A stretch of 64,000 nt of DNA from positions 2,820,001 through 2,884,000 of the forward strand of contig NZ_JAMCOS010000001.1 of the NCBI RefSeq assembly GCF_028069655.1, in the 5' to 3' direction. The notes below the pieces were generated by a model, which was not told the origin of the DNA, made no database searches, and saw only the letters and a list, made by a program, of their open reading frames with translations. Numbering within the stretch: position 1 is the first letter of the stretch; each line of letters starts with the position of its first letter. The DNA is from Acidovorax sp. NCPPB 4044. Lineage in GTDB: Bacteria; Pseudomonadota; Gammaproteobacteria; Burkholderiales; Burkholderiaceae_C. This document shows positions 33,409-42,708 of the stretch, in pieces. Made by a program: the position numbers and the translations under genes.

Positions 33409-34533
33409 ATGCTCGACAAACTCAACGATTTCACGGCCAGCCACGGCGAACTGCGCCCGGGCCGCGGCCACATCTCCGGCGTCATCGCGCTCTCGCTCGG
33501 CATCCTGTGCCTGCTGGGCGTGCTGGCCTTCCACTTCCCCCAGTACCTCACCACGCCGCAGCTGCGCAAGGCCTACAACGTGGACGTGATCCGCATGGTC
33601 ATGTTCGGCGCGCTGCTGGTGGCCGGCGGGCTCTCGCTGGTCAACATCCTCTTCAACCGCTCGCGCTGGCTTTCTTCCGCGGCGTTCCTGCTGGTGACCT
33701 CGGCCGCGCTGCTGGGCGGCCACAAGGTGCCCGTCAACGACTTCGCGGACAACACGCCCTACATCGGCCTGGACTGGTTCATCCTCGACCTGCTGGGCAG
33801 CGCGCTGATCTTCATCTTCATCGAGAAGCTCTTCGCGCTGCGCCGCGACCAGCCCATCTTCCGCGCCGAATGGCAGTGCGATTTCCACCACTTCATCGTG
33901 AACCACATGGTGGTGGGCTTCGTGCTGCTGGCCACCAACCTGATGGTGCACAAGTTCTTCGGCTGGGCAGCCAACGACGGCATCCGCGGCTGGGTGCAGG
34001 GCCTCAACTTCTGGGTGGCGCTCTTTCTCATCATCCTGGTGGCCGACCTCGTGCAGTACTGGACGCACCGCGCCTACCACGAGGTGCCCGTGCTCTGGCG
34101 CCTGCACGCCGTGCACCACAGCGTGAAGAGCATGGACTGGATGGCCGGCTCGCGCCAGCACATCCTGGAGCTGCTCATCACCCGCACGCTGGTGCTGGCG
34201 CCCATCTACGTGCTGGGTTTCTCGAAGGAAGTGATCGATGCGTACATCGTCATCGTCGGCTTCCAGGCAGTGTTCAACCATGCGAACGTGAGCGTGCGCC
34301 TGGGGCCACTGCGCTACGTGCTGGTCACGCCCAACTTCCACCACTGGCACCACAGCCAGGACCAGGAAGCGCTCGACAAGAACTATGCCGCGCACTTCGC
34401 CTTCCTCGACCACCTGTTCGGCACGGCCGTGAAGAGCGACCGCCTCTGGCCCGAGAAATACGGCGTGCTGGGTGATTACGTGCCGGGCGGCTTCATGAAG
34501 CAGCTGAAGTTCCCGTTCACCTGGAAGGGCTGA
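33409..34533 (+). CDS. Sterol desaturase / fatty acid hydroxylase-family membrane di-iron enzyme
   Basis: A 374-residue integral membrane protein with the eight-histidine pattern of the family: HRAYH (about 221-225), HAVHH (about 234-238) and HHWHH (about 321-325), which bind two irons. Helices are visible at about 22-44, 62-82, 87-100, 120-140, 165-185 and 200-215. Members hydroxylate or desaturate lipids such as sterols, carotenoids, sphingolipids or ether lipids; the bacterial substrate here is unknown. The stop TGA shares one base with the ATG of the following flavoprotein gene, so they are co-translated. Confidence 0.9.
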   Translation: MLDKLNDFTASHGELRPGRGHISGVIALSLGILCLLGVLAFHFPQYLTTPQLRKAYNVDVIRMVMFGALLVAGGLSLVNILFNRSRWLSSAAFLLVTSAALLGGHKVPVNDFADNTPYIGLDWFILDLLGSALIFIFIEKLFALRRDQPIFRAEWQCDFHHFIVNHMVVGFVLLATNLMVHKFFGWAANDGIRGWVQGLNFWVALFLIILVADLVQYWTHRAYHEVPVLWRLHAVHHSVKSMDWMAGSRQHILELLITRTLVLAPIYVLGFSKEVIDAYIVIVGFQAVFNHANVSVRLGPLRYVLVTPNFHHWHHSQDQEALDKNYAAHFAFLDHLFGTAVKSDRLWPEKYGVLGDYVPGGFMKQLKFPFTWKG

Positions 34534-35861
34534 TGGACAGCGCCCCGTTCTACGACGCGGTCGTCATCGGCGCCGGCGCGGCCGGCCTTTTCTGCGCCGC
34601 GCAGGCGGGCCAGCGCGGCCTGCGCGTGCTGCTCATCGACCATGCCGAGAAAGTGGCCGAGAAGATCCGCATCTCGGGCGGCGGGCGTTGCAACTTCACC
34701 AACCGCGAGCTCGACCCCGCCGCGCCGCACCGCCACTTCGTGGGCCAGAACCCGCAGTTCAGCCGCTCCGCGCTCTCGCGCTACACGCCGGCCGATTTCA
34801 TCGCCCTCGTGCAGAAGCACGGCATCGCCTTCCACGAAAAGCACAAGGGCCAGCTCTTCGCCGACCGCTCGGCCGAGGACCTCATCGCCATGCTGCTCGC
34901 CGAGTGCGAAGCCGGGCGCGTGGAGCGCTGGCAGCCCTGCAAAGTGCAATCCGTGGCGTTTCCGGCTCCATGTCGCCGTGAAATGGACTTCGATTGCTAT
35001 GAAATCAATAGCGACCGCGGGACCGTGCACTGCCGCAGCCTCGTGATCGCCACGGGCGGGCTCTCGATCCCCAAGATCGGCGCCACCGACTTCGGCTACC
35101 GCGTGGCCCAGCAGTTCGGCATTCCGCTCGTGGAGCGCCGGCCGGGCCTCGTGCCGCTCACCTTCGACGGCGACGGCTGGGCGCCGTATGCCGGGCTCGC
35201 GGGCCTGGCCCTGCCCGTGGAAATCTCCACGGGCGTCCCTGACCACCCCCACGCTCCGCCGCTGCGCGGGTCGCGGCCCCCCGAGGGGGCCGTTTCTGCC
35301 CCGGGACGGCCCGGCGGCAGAAAGAAAGCCCGCATGGCCTTCCACGAAGACCTGCTCTTCACGCACCGCGGCCTCTCGGGCCCGGCGGTGCTGCAGATCT
35401 CCAGCTATTGGGCCCCGGGCACACCGCTCGTGCTCGACCTGGCCTCCGGCACCGACCTTGCCGCGGCCTTCGCGCTGGCCAAGGCCCGCTCGAAGAAGCG
35501 CGTGGCCAACGAACTCGCCACGCTCGTGCCCACGCGCCTCGCCGACGCCTGGGTGGAACGGCAGCCCGAACTGCAGCGCCCCATCAACGAAGCCCCCGAC
35601 AAGGCGCTGGCGCGGCTGGCCGAGCAGCTCTCGCGCTGGGAACTGGTGCCCACCGGCACCGAAGGCTACAAGAAAGCCGAGGTCACCCTGGGCGGCATCG
35701 ATACCCGCGCCCTCTCGCAGCAGACCATGGAAGCGAAGGACCGGCCCGGCCTCTACTTCATCGGCGAAGTGGTGGACATCACGGGCTGGCTGGGCGGCTA
35801 CAACTTCCAGTGGGCCTGGGCGAGCGCGCATGCCTGCGCGCAGGCGTTGCCGGTGGGCTGA
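34533..35861 (+). CDS. HI0933/YhiN (BaiN-like) FAD-dependent oxidoreductase with two in-frame insertions
   Basis: A 442-residue flavoprotein. The N-terminal dinucleotide-binding motif is VIGAGAAGLFCAAQAG (residues 11-26), followed by the family block KIRISGGGRCNFTN (50-63), VIATGGLSIPKIGATDFGY, and a C-terminal LGGIDTRALSQQTMEAKDRPGLYFIGEVVDITGWLGGYNFQWAWASA. Between about residues 236 and 267 lies a Pro/Gly/Arg-rich insert absent from the conserved core, and around 150-162 a short insert encoded by a TTGCTAT/ATAGC hairpin; both look like intergenic repeats captured in frame. Function in the family is poorly defined. Confidence 0.92.
   Translation: MDSAPFYDAVVIGAGAAGLFCAAQAGQRGLRVLLIDHAEKVAEKIRISGGGRCNFTNRELDPAAPHRHFVGQNPQFSRSALSRYTPADFIALVQKHGIAFHEKHKGQLFADRSAEDLIAMLLAECEAGRVERWQPCKVQSVAFPAPCRREMDFDCYEINSDRGTVHCRSLVIATGGLSIPKIGATDFGYRVAQQFGIPLVERRPGLVPLTFDGDGWAPYAGLAGLALPVEISTGVPDHPHAPPLRGSRPPEGAVSAPGRPGGRKKARMAFHEDLLFTHRGLSGPAVLQISSYWAPGTPLVLDLASGTDLAAAFALAKARSKKRVANELATLVPTRLADAWVERQPELQRPINEAPDKALARLAEQLSRWELVPTGTEGYKKAEVTLGGIDTRALSQQTMEAKDRPGLYFIGEVVDITGWLGGYNFQWAWASAHACAQALPVG
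34994..35014 (+). repeat. TTGCTAT...ATAGC hairpin element inside a coding region
   Basis: TTGCTAT-gaaatca-ATAGC resembles the hairpins at 3074-3094 and 15801-15817 that are normally intergenic. Here it is translated in frame within the flavoprotein, encoding FDCYEINSD. Confidence 0.55.
35237..35334 (+). repeat. GC-rich intergenic-type element inserted in frame in the flavoprotein gene
   Basis: About 96 bp (32 codons) with internal hairpins (CCCCCCGAGGGGGCC and TGCCCCGGGACGGCCCGGCGGCA) encode a Pro/Gly/Arg-rich loop between two conserved family blocks. The length is a multiple of three, so the frame survives. Confidence 0.55.
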
Positions 35862-36274
35862 ACACCCCCTTGGCCAATTCACTTGGCCCATACCACTGCC
35901 CCCCGGCGCAGTAGCTCACTTTCGCCTTTTTTCCGGCAACCTCTTTCAACCCCGTCATCCGTTGATTCTCGACGGTGCCGGGTGGAGGGGTTCGGTTTCG
36001 AGCACTCCTGGAGCATCAACTGGCAAAACGCTGTGGTTACACCAATCGTGTGCCACCAACCACGTAGCGCTACCGTTCGGCATCAGCCATCGAAATGGTG
36101 TTGGCGCTACACAATGCACGCTGAACGGTGCAATCCAACCAGGGCACGATTACTAGCTAAATAATAGAAATTTATGCATTCAAGCAAATCAATTGATGCT
36201 TGATAAATAAATAATCAATGCAACGTGCGATCCAATAAGGAGATCAACCACCACCATCCGGCAGAACAGCAGAA
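35862..36274. other. Intergenic transition from high-GC to low-GC DNA
   Basis: No convincing gene; an open frame at 35883-36164 has no domain and mixed codon use. From about 36150 the sequence is strongly AT-rich (AATAATAGAAATTTATGC and following), marking the edge of the low-GC two-gene island. AAGGAG at about 36236 is some 38 nt ahead of the next start. Confidence 0.5.
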
Positions 36275-37045
36275 ATGTCCGATCTCGATATCACCAAGAT
36301 ACCTGGCGTGATGCGCTCCAACAACTGGCAAAAGGGAGCCAGATTGATGGATAAATGGTTTTCCGATCCGGCAAACACGGTGCCTGCAAATGGCATAACC
36401 TCCACAGACATCATCACCATGGATTGGGTTCTAGGTTTCTCCAGAGCCCGCCAAGTCTACGACACACTCATCGCAGAACGTATTTGGCTCAATGACGCCG
36501 CACGCAAGGAGATCGTTAAGTTACTCGCCAGAAAGAATGCGCTTGGCAACGGTCAACAGCGCTTCCGGCTACCCAGAATGTTGCAGGCCATGGAGAATGA
36601 AGCCATTCAATTCCGAGTGATCGGCGGCAATATGGACATGCTGATCGGGCCTATGGACGATCTTCGAGCCGCATTGGGCAACTTTACCTTTCGCGTGGTG
36701 GTGGGTGGTTTCGTTGAAGCTGAAATGACTGAAAAGAAGGTGGCTTCAGGCCCCGCACTCAAAGTCCCCAATGGAAATTACTCGGTGACTATTGAAGAAG
36801 TGGGCATCTATATCAAAGACTCTTACGATTTCAACGATCCCACAGGAAAAGACCAGGATCTGGGAAATTGGAATTTCGAATCCAATAGCGTTGGACGCAC
36901 AGGCATGAATGGGGGAACCAGCGTACACAACTCCGACTTCAGAAAGTGGCGCACAGCCAATGGAAAAGGTGGCGATTTTTTCATCTATTCAGATCTACGC
37001 ATATTGAGGCAGAGCGTAAACAATACATTCATTTTCAAGCGCTGA
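36275..37045 (+). CDS. DUF6402-like protein, putative secreted antibacterial protein
   Basis: A 256-residue protein without signal peptide or membrane helix. The C-terminal half has the pattern GIYIKDSYDFND, QDLGNWNF, then HNSDFRKWRTANGKGGDFFIYSD, which I recall from DUF6402 proteins that are often found beside VgrG or other type VI secretion genes; this assignment is from memory and should be treated as tentative. The N-terminal half is helical and unrecognised. Base composition is clearly lower in GC than the neighbours, and a small membrane-anchored gene follows after 4 nt, suggesting a toxin/immunity module. No catalytic residues can be named. Confidence 0.6.
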   Translation: MSDLDITKIPGVMRSNNWQKGARLMDKWFSDPANTVPANGITSTDIITMDWVLGFSRARQVYDTLIAERIWLNDAARKEIVKLLARKNALGNGQQRFRLPRMLQAMENEAIQFRVIGGNMDMLIGPMDDLRAALGNFTFRVVVGGFVEAEMTEKKVASGPALKVPNGNYSVTIEEVGIYIKDSYDFNDPTGKDQDLGNWNFESNSVGRTGMNGGTSVHNSDFRKWRTANGKGGDFFIYSDLRILRQSVNNTFIFKR

Positions 37046-37049
37046 ACAC

Positions 37050-37442
37050 ATGAAAAATTCAAGAATGTCCCGTGTCAAGATCGCAGCCTTGCTGATCGCA
37101 CTGGCGCTGGGATCCGGAACATGGTTGATATTCACTTCCAGCGGGCGAAAGCTGTGCTGCTCCAGCGTATACAAGACTTTCACCAGCCCAGATCAACGCT
37201 TCCAGATAAAGGTATTCCAAACCGGTTGGCCATGGCCTGTCCTTCCAGGCTCCGCCGGAGACGCTCCTGGTTTTTTGCGGCTCCAGACACACGACGGCAA
37301 GACATTGCATGAGCAGGATGTAGAAGCAGTGCAATTGGTCGATCAGGTTCACTGGGAACCGCGGCGGGTGGAGATCAAGTTGATTGCCGACTGGGAGCTT
37401 CCTGAAACCGTCGTTGCCCAACCCATGGCACCGGAAAAATAG
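37050..37442 (+). CDS. Small membrane-anchored/periplasmic protein, putative immunity partner
   Basis: A 130-residue protein with an N-terminal hydrophobic helix (about residues 10-29, IAALLIALALGSGTWLIF) and a soluble remainder (YKTFTSPDQRFQIKVF, PGFLRLQTHDGKTLHEQDV, VHWEPRRVEIKLI) resembling small beta-sheet proteins exposed in the periplasm. No family named. Begins 4 nt after the DUF6402-like gene and shares its low GC, so a protective role against that protein is a reasonable guess from arrangement only. Confidence 0.6.
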   Translation: MKNSRMSRVKIAALLIALALGSGTWLIFTSSGRKLCCSSVYKTFTSPDQRFQIKVFQTGWPWPVLPGSAGDAPGFLRLQTHDGKTLHEQDVEAVQLVDQVHWEPRRVEIKLIADWELPETVVAQPMAPEK

Positions 37443-37542
37443 CTGCGGCCGCGATCCCAGAACGCTCAGGAGCCATGAAGCCGTCAGAGCCCTGCGGAGG
37501 AACGGGTTTCAGGACTGTCGCAAAACACGGCGAATTAGGCTT

Positions 37543-38286
37543 CTACAAGTCCGTCACGACCCGCGCCCAGCGCTCCACCCCCAGCCAGTCCCGCAGCGCC
37601 TGCGCGCCCGCGGGCGTCACCGCCAGCGCGCGCGTGCCGCTGCCGCGCAGCAGCCAGCCGCGTTCCAGGGAATGCGCACACAGCAGCGCACCGAGGCGTC
37701 CGCCGACGTGGGGGCGGCGTTCGCTCCAGTCGAGGCAGGGCCGGCAGAGCGCGCGGCGGCCGGGCGGCGCGGCCAGTGCGGCGCCGGCATAGAGCCCCAG
37801 GGGCGCCAGCACGGCGTTCGCACGCGTGGGCTCGATGCGGCCGGCGCCTTCCGCGCCCAGGCCCTCGAACGCGATGGCGCCCTCGGCCAGCAGGTGATCG
37901 GCCATCTCCACGGCGAGCCGGCCCGCCAGGTGGTCGTAGCAGGTGCGCGCCCAGCGCAGCGCCGCATCGCGCGGGCCGGTGACGACGGGGCGGGCCGGTG
38001 TGGCCCGGGGCTGCGACACGGCGAACTGCATCAGCCCCTCGATGAGGCGCGCCACCTCGGTGGAGGCGAGCCGGTGGTAACGGTGGCGGCCCTGGCGCTC
38101 CACGGCGAGCAGGCCGGCCTCCAGCAACAGGCCCAGGTGCCGGCTGGCCGTGGCCGGCGCGATGCGCGCGGCATCGGCCAGTTCGCGCGCGGTGAGCGCG
38201 CGGCCATCCATGAGCGCCAGCAGCATGCCGGTGCGCGCGGGCTCGCCGATGAGCGCGGCGACGTGGGCGACCTGGTTGGTGTGCAT
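37543..38286 (-). CDS. ArsR-family winged-helix transcriptional regulator
   Basis: A 247-residue regulator with an N-terminal ArsR-type winged helix (about residues 5-90; recognition region [31 protein letters not shown]). The C-terminal ~150 residues contain a cysteine pair region ([19 protein letters not shown]) that could bind a metal or redox signal and is characteristic of a larger ArsR subgroup. ATG at 38286 chosen as closest to the DNA-binding domain. Divergent from a NIPSNAP/monooxygenase gene pair, which it probably controls. Confidence 0.88.
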   Translation of the reverse strand: MHTNQVAHVAALIGEPARTGMLLALMDGRALTARELADAARIAPATASRHLGLLLEAGLLAVERQGRHRYHRLASTEVARLIEGLMQFAVSQPRATPARPVVTGPRDAALRWARTCYDHLAGRLAVEMADHLLAEGAIAFEGLGAEGAGRIEPTRANAVLAPLGLYAGAALAAPPGRRALCRPCLDWSERRPHVGGRLGALLCAHSLERGWLLRGSGTRALAVTPAGAQALRDWLGVERWARVVTDL

Positions 38287-38414
38287 GGCGGCGAGTGTGC
38301 CCGAGCCCGCCGCGCCGATGCTTCGCTCCCGGGCGAAGCATCGCGGCCCCTTGCCGCGGCCCAATGCAGCCATCGCAGCCCCTCCCCTTCACCCCACCCA
38401 CCGAGGACCGCACC

Positions 38415-38780
38415 ATGGCCGCCAGCGTCACCTGTTTCATCCGCTACGAAATCGATCCGTTCCAGGCCGAGGCCTTCCGCACCTATGCCGAGAACTGGGG
38501 CCGCATCATCCCGCGCTGCGGCGGCCACCTCGTGGGCTACTTCCTGCCGCACGAGGGCTCCAACCACGAGGCCTGGGGCCTGATCGCGTTCGACAGCCTC
38601 GCGGCCTACGAGGCCTACCGCGCGCGGCTGCGCACCGATGCGGAGGGCCGCGCCAACTTCGACTGGGCGCAGCGCCAGCGCTTCATCCTGCGCGAGGAGC
38701 GCAGCTTCACGCTGGCCGTGCCCGGCACCTTCGGGCAGCCGGCGCTGCCGGTGGCCGCGCAGCCGAGGGCCATGCCATGA
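38415..38780 (+). CDS. NIPSNAP-family small protein
   Basis: A 121-residue dimeric alpha/beta (ferredoxin-like) fold protein. The NIPSNAP pattern is visible as [54 protein letters not shown] shortened around the usual core, followed by the helix [10 protein letters not shown]. Function of the family in bacteria is unknown. Overlaps the next gene by 4 nt (ATGA) and is divergent from the ArsR regulator, so the three form one regulatory unit. Confidence 0.86.
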   Translation: MAASVTCFIRYEIDPFQAEAFRTYAENWGRIIPRCGGHLVGYFLPHEGSNHEAWGLIAFDSLAAYEAYRARLRTDAEGRANFDWAQRQRFILREERSFTLAVPGTFGQPALPVAAQPRAMP

Positions 38781-39115
38781 TCGCCGTGATCTTCGAAGCG
38801 CGGCCATCCGAGGCCGGCCGCGCCGAATACCTGGAGCGCGCCGCGGCGCTGCATGCCGAGCTGCAGCACCTCGACGGTTTCCTCGGCATCGAGCGATTCG
38901 AGAGCCTCACGGCGCCCGGCAAGCTGCTGTCGCTCTCGTTCTGGCGCGACGAAGAAGCCGTGGCGCGGTGGCGCCGCCACGAGGGCCACCGCGGCGCGCA
39001 GGACGCGGGCCGCGGCGGCGTGTTCGCCGACTACCGGCTGCGCGTGGCCCGGGTGCTGCGCGACTACGGCCTGCATGACCGCGCCGAGGCGCCCGCCCGC
39101 TCCCCGGCGGCGTGA
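38777..39115 (+). CDS. Antibiotic biosynthesis monooxygenase (ABM)-domain protein
   Basis: A 112-residue single ABM domain: [28 protein letters not shown], then [42 protein letters not shown]. Members act as quinol or heme-type monooxygenases or as stress proteins. Translationally coupled to the NIPSNAP gene; the convergent GGDEF-EAL gene ends 32 nt further on. Confidence 0.87.
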   Translation: MIAVIFEARPSEAGRAEYLERAAALHAELQHLDGFLGIERFESLTAPGKLLSLSFWRDEEAVARWRRHEGHRGAQDAGRGGVFADYRLRVARVLRDYGLHDRAEAPARSPAA

Positions 39116-39147
39116 CGCACCCGCGGCGCAGCACCCGCCGCGCCGCT

Positions 39148-42100
39148 TCATTCCAGCGCCGGAGCGGCATCCTCCCGGGGCGCATGCCCCGCGCGCGCCA
39201 CTGCCCAGCGCTGCAGCGCCTGCGGAGGCAGTGCACGGCTGAAGTGGTAGCCCTGGACCTCGTCGCAGCCCAGGGTGTCCAGCACCTGCAGCGTGGCCGC
39301 GTCTTCCACGCCTTCGGCCACCACCTGCAGGCCGAGCGTGTGGCCCAGCGCGATGATGGCGCGCGTGATCGCCATGTCGGCCGGGCTGGTGCGCATGTCG
39401 CGGATGAACGATTTGTCCACCTTGAGCTTGTCGATCGCGAAGCGCTTGAGGTAGGCCAGGCTCGAATAGCCGGTGCCGAAATCGTCGATGGAGAGCTGCA
39501 CGCCCAGCGCCTTCAGGGCCGCGAGCTGCCGCTGCGCGGCGCCCGCGTTGTCCATGAGCTGCGATTCGGTGATCTCCAGCTCCAGGCTGCCGGCCGGCAT
39601 GCCGTGCCGCGCCAGCAGCGCGCGGATGTCGGGCACGAGCGCCGGATCGGCGAGCTGCGCGGCCGAGAGGTTCACCGACACCGGCAGGCCCGGCAGGCCT
39701 TGCAGCGGCGCGGCGGACTGCCAGAGCGCCCACTGCGCGCAGGCCTGCTCCAGCACCCATGCGCCGATCGGCCGGATCAGCCCCGCCTCTTCCGCGATCG
39801 GGATGAATTCGCCCGGCAGCACTTCGCCCAGCGTGGGATGCCGCCAGCGCAGCAGCGCCTCCACGCCCGTGGTCCGGCCGCTGCGCGCGGCCACGCGCGG
39901 CTGGTAGTGCAGCGTGAACTCATGGCGATCGAGCGCGCGCCGCAAAGACTGCTCCAGCGCCTGGCGCGCCTGCACGCGCCGGTCGGTCTCCAGCGAATAG
40001 ATGCGCGCCATGTCGCGCCCGGCGGTCTTGGCCTCGTACATGGCGGCATCGGCGCGGCGCATCAGCTCGTCCAGGTCGGCGCCGTCCTCGGGGTGCACGG
40101 CGATGCCGACGCTGCACGAGACGTTCAGCTCGTGGCCTTCGACGGGGTGGCTCTGGCGGATCAGCGGGATCAGCCGCTCCTCCACCGTGCGCAGCACATC
40201 CTGCGCGCCCTCCACGTGGCGCATCACCACCACGAACTCGTCGCCGCCCAGGCGGCTCACGGTGTCGTGCGGGCGCACGGCCTGCACCAGCCGGCCCGCC
40301 ACCGAGCGCAGCAGCCCGTCGCCGATGTGGTGGCCCAGCGTGTCGTTGATGGCCTTGAAGCGGTCCAGGTCGATGAACAGCACGGCCACGCGCTCGCCGG
40401 TCAGCGCAGCCTGCGCGAGCGCGGCCTGCAGGCGCTGCACGCACAGCGAGCGGTTGGGCAGCTCGGTCAACACGTCGTGGTGCGCGAGGAAGCGGATGCG
40501 CTCCTCGTTGCGCTTGCGGTCGGTGATGTCGATGGCGATGCCGATGTGGTTGGTCACCGCGCCGGCCTTGCCGCCCTCGCGCACGGCCGACACCATGAGC
40601 CAGGCCGGGTAGGTCTCGCCCGAGCGCCGCCGGAAGCGCACCTCGCCCTGCCAGGATTCCTTCTCGGCCAGCGTGCGGGCGATCGCCGCGCCCGGCGCGG
40701 GCTCGTCGGGCGCGTCCAGCAGCAGGCCCAGCTGCTCGCCGATCACCTCGTAGAAGTCGTAGTGCGTGCTGCGGCAGAACGCCTGGTTCACGCTCAGGAT
40801 GCGCTGCGCGGCGTTCATGATGATGATGCCCTCGGACGACGCCTCGAACACCTTGGCCCACAGCTCCAGCCGCTGCTCCATCACCTTGAGCACGTTGATC
40901 GGCGCGAAGGCCGTGAGCATCGCGTCGCGCCCCTGGAAGCGCAGGCGCCGCGCCGACAGCACGGCCCACGACGGCTCGGCCCCGCCCTTCCAGCGCACCT
41001 CGAACTCGTCCACCACGCCCTGGTCGGCCAGCCGCTGGAAGAACCGCGCGCGCACGCCGGGCTCCAGCCCCGCGCGCCACGGATCGTGGGTGACGCCGCC
41101 CAGCCAGGGGCTGGCGGGCGCGTTGGAGTGCAGCACCTCGTGCTCGGGCACCGAGGTCACCACCATCGGGATCGGCAGTGCCTCGACCAGCTCGCGCTGC
41201 GCCTCGGCCGCGCGGGCGCTCGCGGCCAGTTCCTGCTGCAGCACGCGCTCGCGGTCGAGCTGCGCGAGCATGCCGTTGAAGGCCGTCACCAGCCGGCCGA
41301 TCTCGTCGCCGCTCGTCCAGCGCGCGCGCAGCGTGTGGTCGCCGCTGCGGCGCACGTCGTCGGCCACGCGCGCGAGCTGCTGCAGCGGCTTGGCGATCTG
41401 CCGCGCCACCAGCGTGACCAGGCTCAGGATGCAGCCCAGCAGCAGCACGGCCGTGCCCAGGTGCAGCCACATGCGGGAGAAGAGATCGTGCACGCGCGCC
41501 TGCAGCAGGCCGTCCATCGCCTCGGTACCCACCACCCAGGCGCCGCCCAGCGCCGCCAGCAGCGCCTGCTGCCGCCCGTGCAGCTCGGCCGCGGTGGTGC
41601 CGGGCGCCGCCTCGCCCTGGGCCACCTGCTGCAGCAGCGATTGCAGCGCCTGTCCCGCGGCCTGCAACGCGCCGCGCGTCGCGCCCAACTGCTCCCGCAG
41701 GGCCGGCTGCCCCGCGATGAAGGCCTGCGTGAAATCCGACTCGATGCCCACGAGCACGGCATCCAGCCGGCCCACCAGCGTCATCAGCTCGGCCGCCCGG
41801 TGCGATCCGGGCACCGTCTGCGGCCGGGGCACCGTCCGGGCGCCCAGGAAGCCCATCGTGTCGTGCACCACCTGCAGCAGCTCCGGGTAGCGCAGCATCG
41901 TGAGCGACATCACGTAGTAGCTGTCGAGGTCGGGGTCGAGGATCAGGTTGGACTGGTTCGCCACCGTGGTGAGCAACTCACGCCCCTCGCGCAGCAGCGC
42001 GCCGCGCTCGGCCGGGCTCTGGGGCACGGCGCGTGCGCCCGCTGGCACTTCGCGCCCGCCCTCCAGGAACGACGCGAAGCGGCCCGCCATCTCGTCCGTG

Positions 42101-42402
42101 CGCAGCGCGGCATCGTGCGCGGACCGCGCGGCCGCCAGCCGGTCGAGCAGCCGGGCACGCGCCGCCGGGTCGTCGGCCAGGAAGGAGCCCATCAACCCAT
42201 CGCGCACCACGGCCGCGTAGGCGGTGCCCACGATCTCCTTGCGCGCGAAGTCGATGGCCAGGAACTTCTCGTGGATCAGGATCCCCGAGACGTAGATCAC
42301 GGCCGTGAGGTCCAGCAGATAGATGAGCATGAGCTTGCGGCCCACGCTGAGCCGTCCCAGCCAGCGGCCGAGCCGGCCCGAGATGCGGTGCATGAATGCC
42401 AT
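39148..42402 (-). CDS. Membrane GGDEF-EAL protein with HAMP and PAS domains (c-di-GMP turnover)
   Basis: A 1084-residue inner-membrane signalling protein. TM1 is at about 22-43 and TM2 at about 315-337, enclosing a helical periplasmic sensor domain; a HAMP follows (about 338-390). Two PAS-like domains lie at about 400-510 and 515-640. The GGDEF domain (about 645-815) has the intact active site RLGGDEF; the EAL domain (about 825-1075) has the intact GVEALLRW, with DDFGTGYSSL and KVDKSFI metal/catalytic blocks. Both activities may therefore be present. Monocistronic; convergent with the ABM gene. Confidence 0.94.
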   Translation of the reverse strand: MAFMHRISGRLGRWLGRLSVGRKLMLIYLLDLTAVIYVSGILIHEKFLAIDFARKEIVGTAYAAVVRDGLMGSFLADDPAARARLLDRLAAARSAHDAALRTDEMAGRFASFLEGGREVPAGARAVPQSPAERGALLREGRELLTTVANQSNLILDPDLDSYYVMSLTMLRYPELLQVVHDTMGFLGARTVPRPQTVPGSHRAAELMTLVGRLDAVLVGIESDFTQAFIAGQPALREQLGATRGALQAAGQALQSLLQQVAQGEAAPGTTAAELHGRQQALLAALGGAWVVGTEAMDGLLQARVHDLFSRMWLHLGTAVLLLGCILSLVTLVARQIAKPLQQLARVADDVRRSGDHTLRARWTSGDEIGRLVTAFNGMLAQLDRERVLQQELAASARAAEAQRELVEALPIPMVVTSVPEHEVLHSNAPASPWLGGVTHDPWRAGLEPGVRARFFQRLADQGVVDEFEVRWKGGAEPSWAVLSARRLRFQGRDAMLTAFAPINVLKVMEQRLELWAKVFEASSEGIIIMNAAQRILSVNQAFCRSTHYDFYEVIGEQLGLLLDAPDEPAPGAAIARTLAEKESWQGEVRFRRRSGETYPAWLMVSAVREGGKAGAVTNHIGIAIDITDRKRNEERIRFLAHHDVLTELPNRSLCVQRLQAALAQAALTGERVAVLFIDLDRFKAINDTLGHHIGDGLLRSVAGRLVQAVRPHDTVSRLGGDEFVVVMRHVEGAQDVLRTVEERLIPLIRQSHPVEGHELNVSCSVGIAVHPEDGADLDELMRRADAAMYEAKTAGRDMARIYSLETDRRVQARQALEQSLRRALDRHEFTLHYQPRVAARSGRTTGVEALLRWRHPTLGEVLPGEFIPIAEEAGLIRPIGAWVLEQACAQWALWQSAAPLQGLPGLPVSVNLSAAQLADPALVPDIRALLARHGMPAGSLELEITESQLMDNAGAAQRQLAALKALGVQLSIDDFGTGYSSLAYLKRFAIDKLKVDKSFIRDMRTSPADMAITRAIIALGHTLGLQVVAEGVEDAATLQVLDTLGCDEVQGYHFSRALPPQALQRWAVARAGHAPREDAAPALE

Positions 42403-42554
42403 GGTGTGCTGCAGCGGGCGGGTGCCCGCTGCCCTTGCTGCGTGGGGAAAGAAGCCGGAGGGAACCCGAACGGATCCGCCCCGGATTCATAGCAATTTCC
42501 AAGCCATGGACCGCGGTGCGCAGGCTCCGCGCGCACGCCCATGCGACCGCGGGA

Positions 42555-42582
42555 TCGACATCCTCCGATAAGACGCTACAAT
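42555..42582 (+). promoter_or_regulatory. Sigma-70 promoter of rpsU
   Basis: TCGACA (42555-42560) and TACAAT (42577-42582) with a 16-nt spacer differ from TTGACA/TATAAT by one base each. Predicted start near 42589 gives a leader of about 120 nt. Confidence 0.65.
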
Positions 42583-42602
42583 CTCGGGCTTTGCTGGCAA
42601 AC

Positions 42603-42633
42603 CCCCGTCGGCCAATACTAGTTACAGACGGGG
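42603..42633 (+). promoter_or_regulatory. 5'-UTR hairpin of rpsU mRNA
   Basis: CCCCGTC (42603-42609) pairs perfectly with GACGGGG (42627-42633) around a 17-nt loop, inside the predicted untranslated leader. Could be an autoregulatory site for S21 or simply structural. Confidence 0.4.
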
Positions 42634-42708
42634 AAAACCGCTGCGAATGGCTGCAGGGCCCGATCTCCCTCGCAACCCGCTGGCAGCACATACTGGAAAC
42701 ATCACTGA

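Noticed and set aside
31269..33569. Long minus-strand frame opposite the SulP transporter
   Set aside because: Shadow of a clear membrane transporter gene; composition is typical of antisense reading in high-GC DNA.
35883..36164. A 93-codon open frame between the flavoprotein and DUF6402-like genes
   Set aside because: No ribosome-binding site, no domain and inconsistent composition; lies at a compositional junction.
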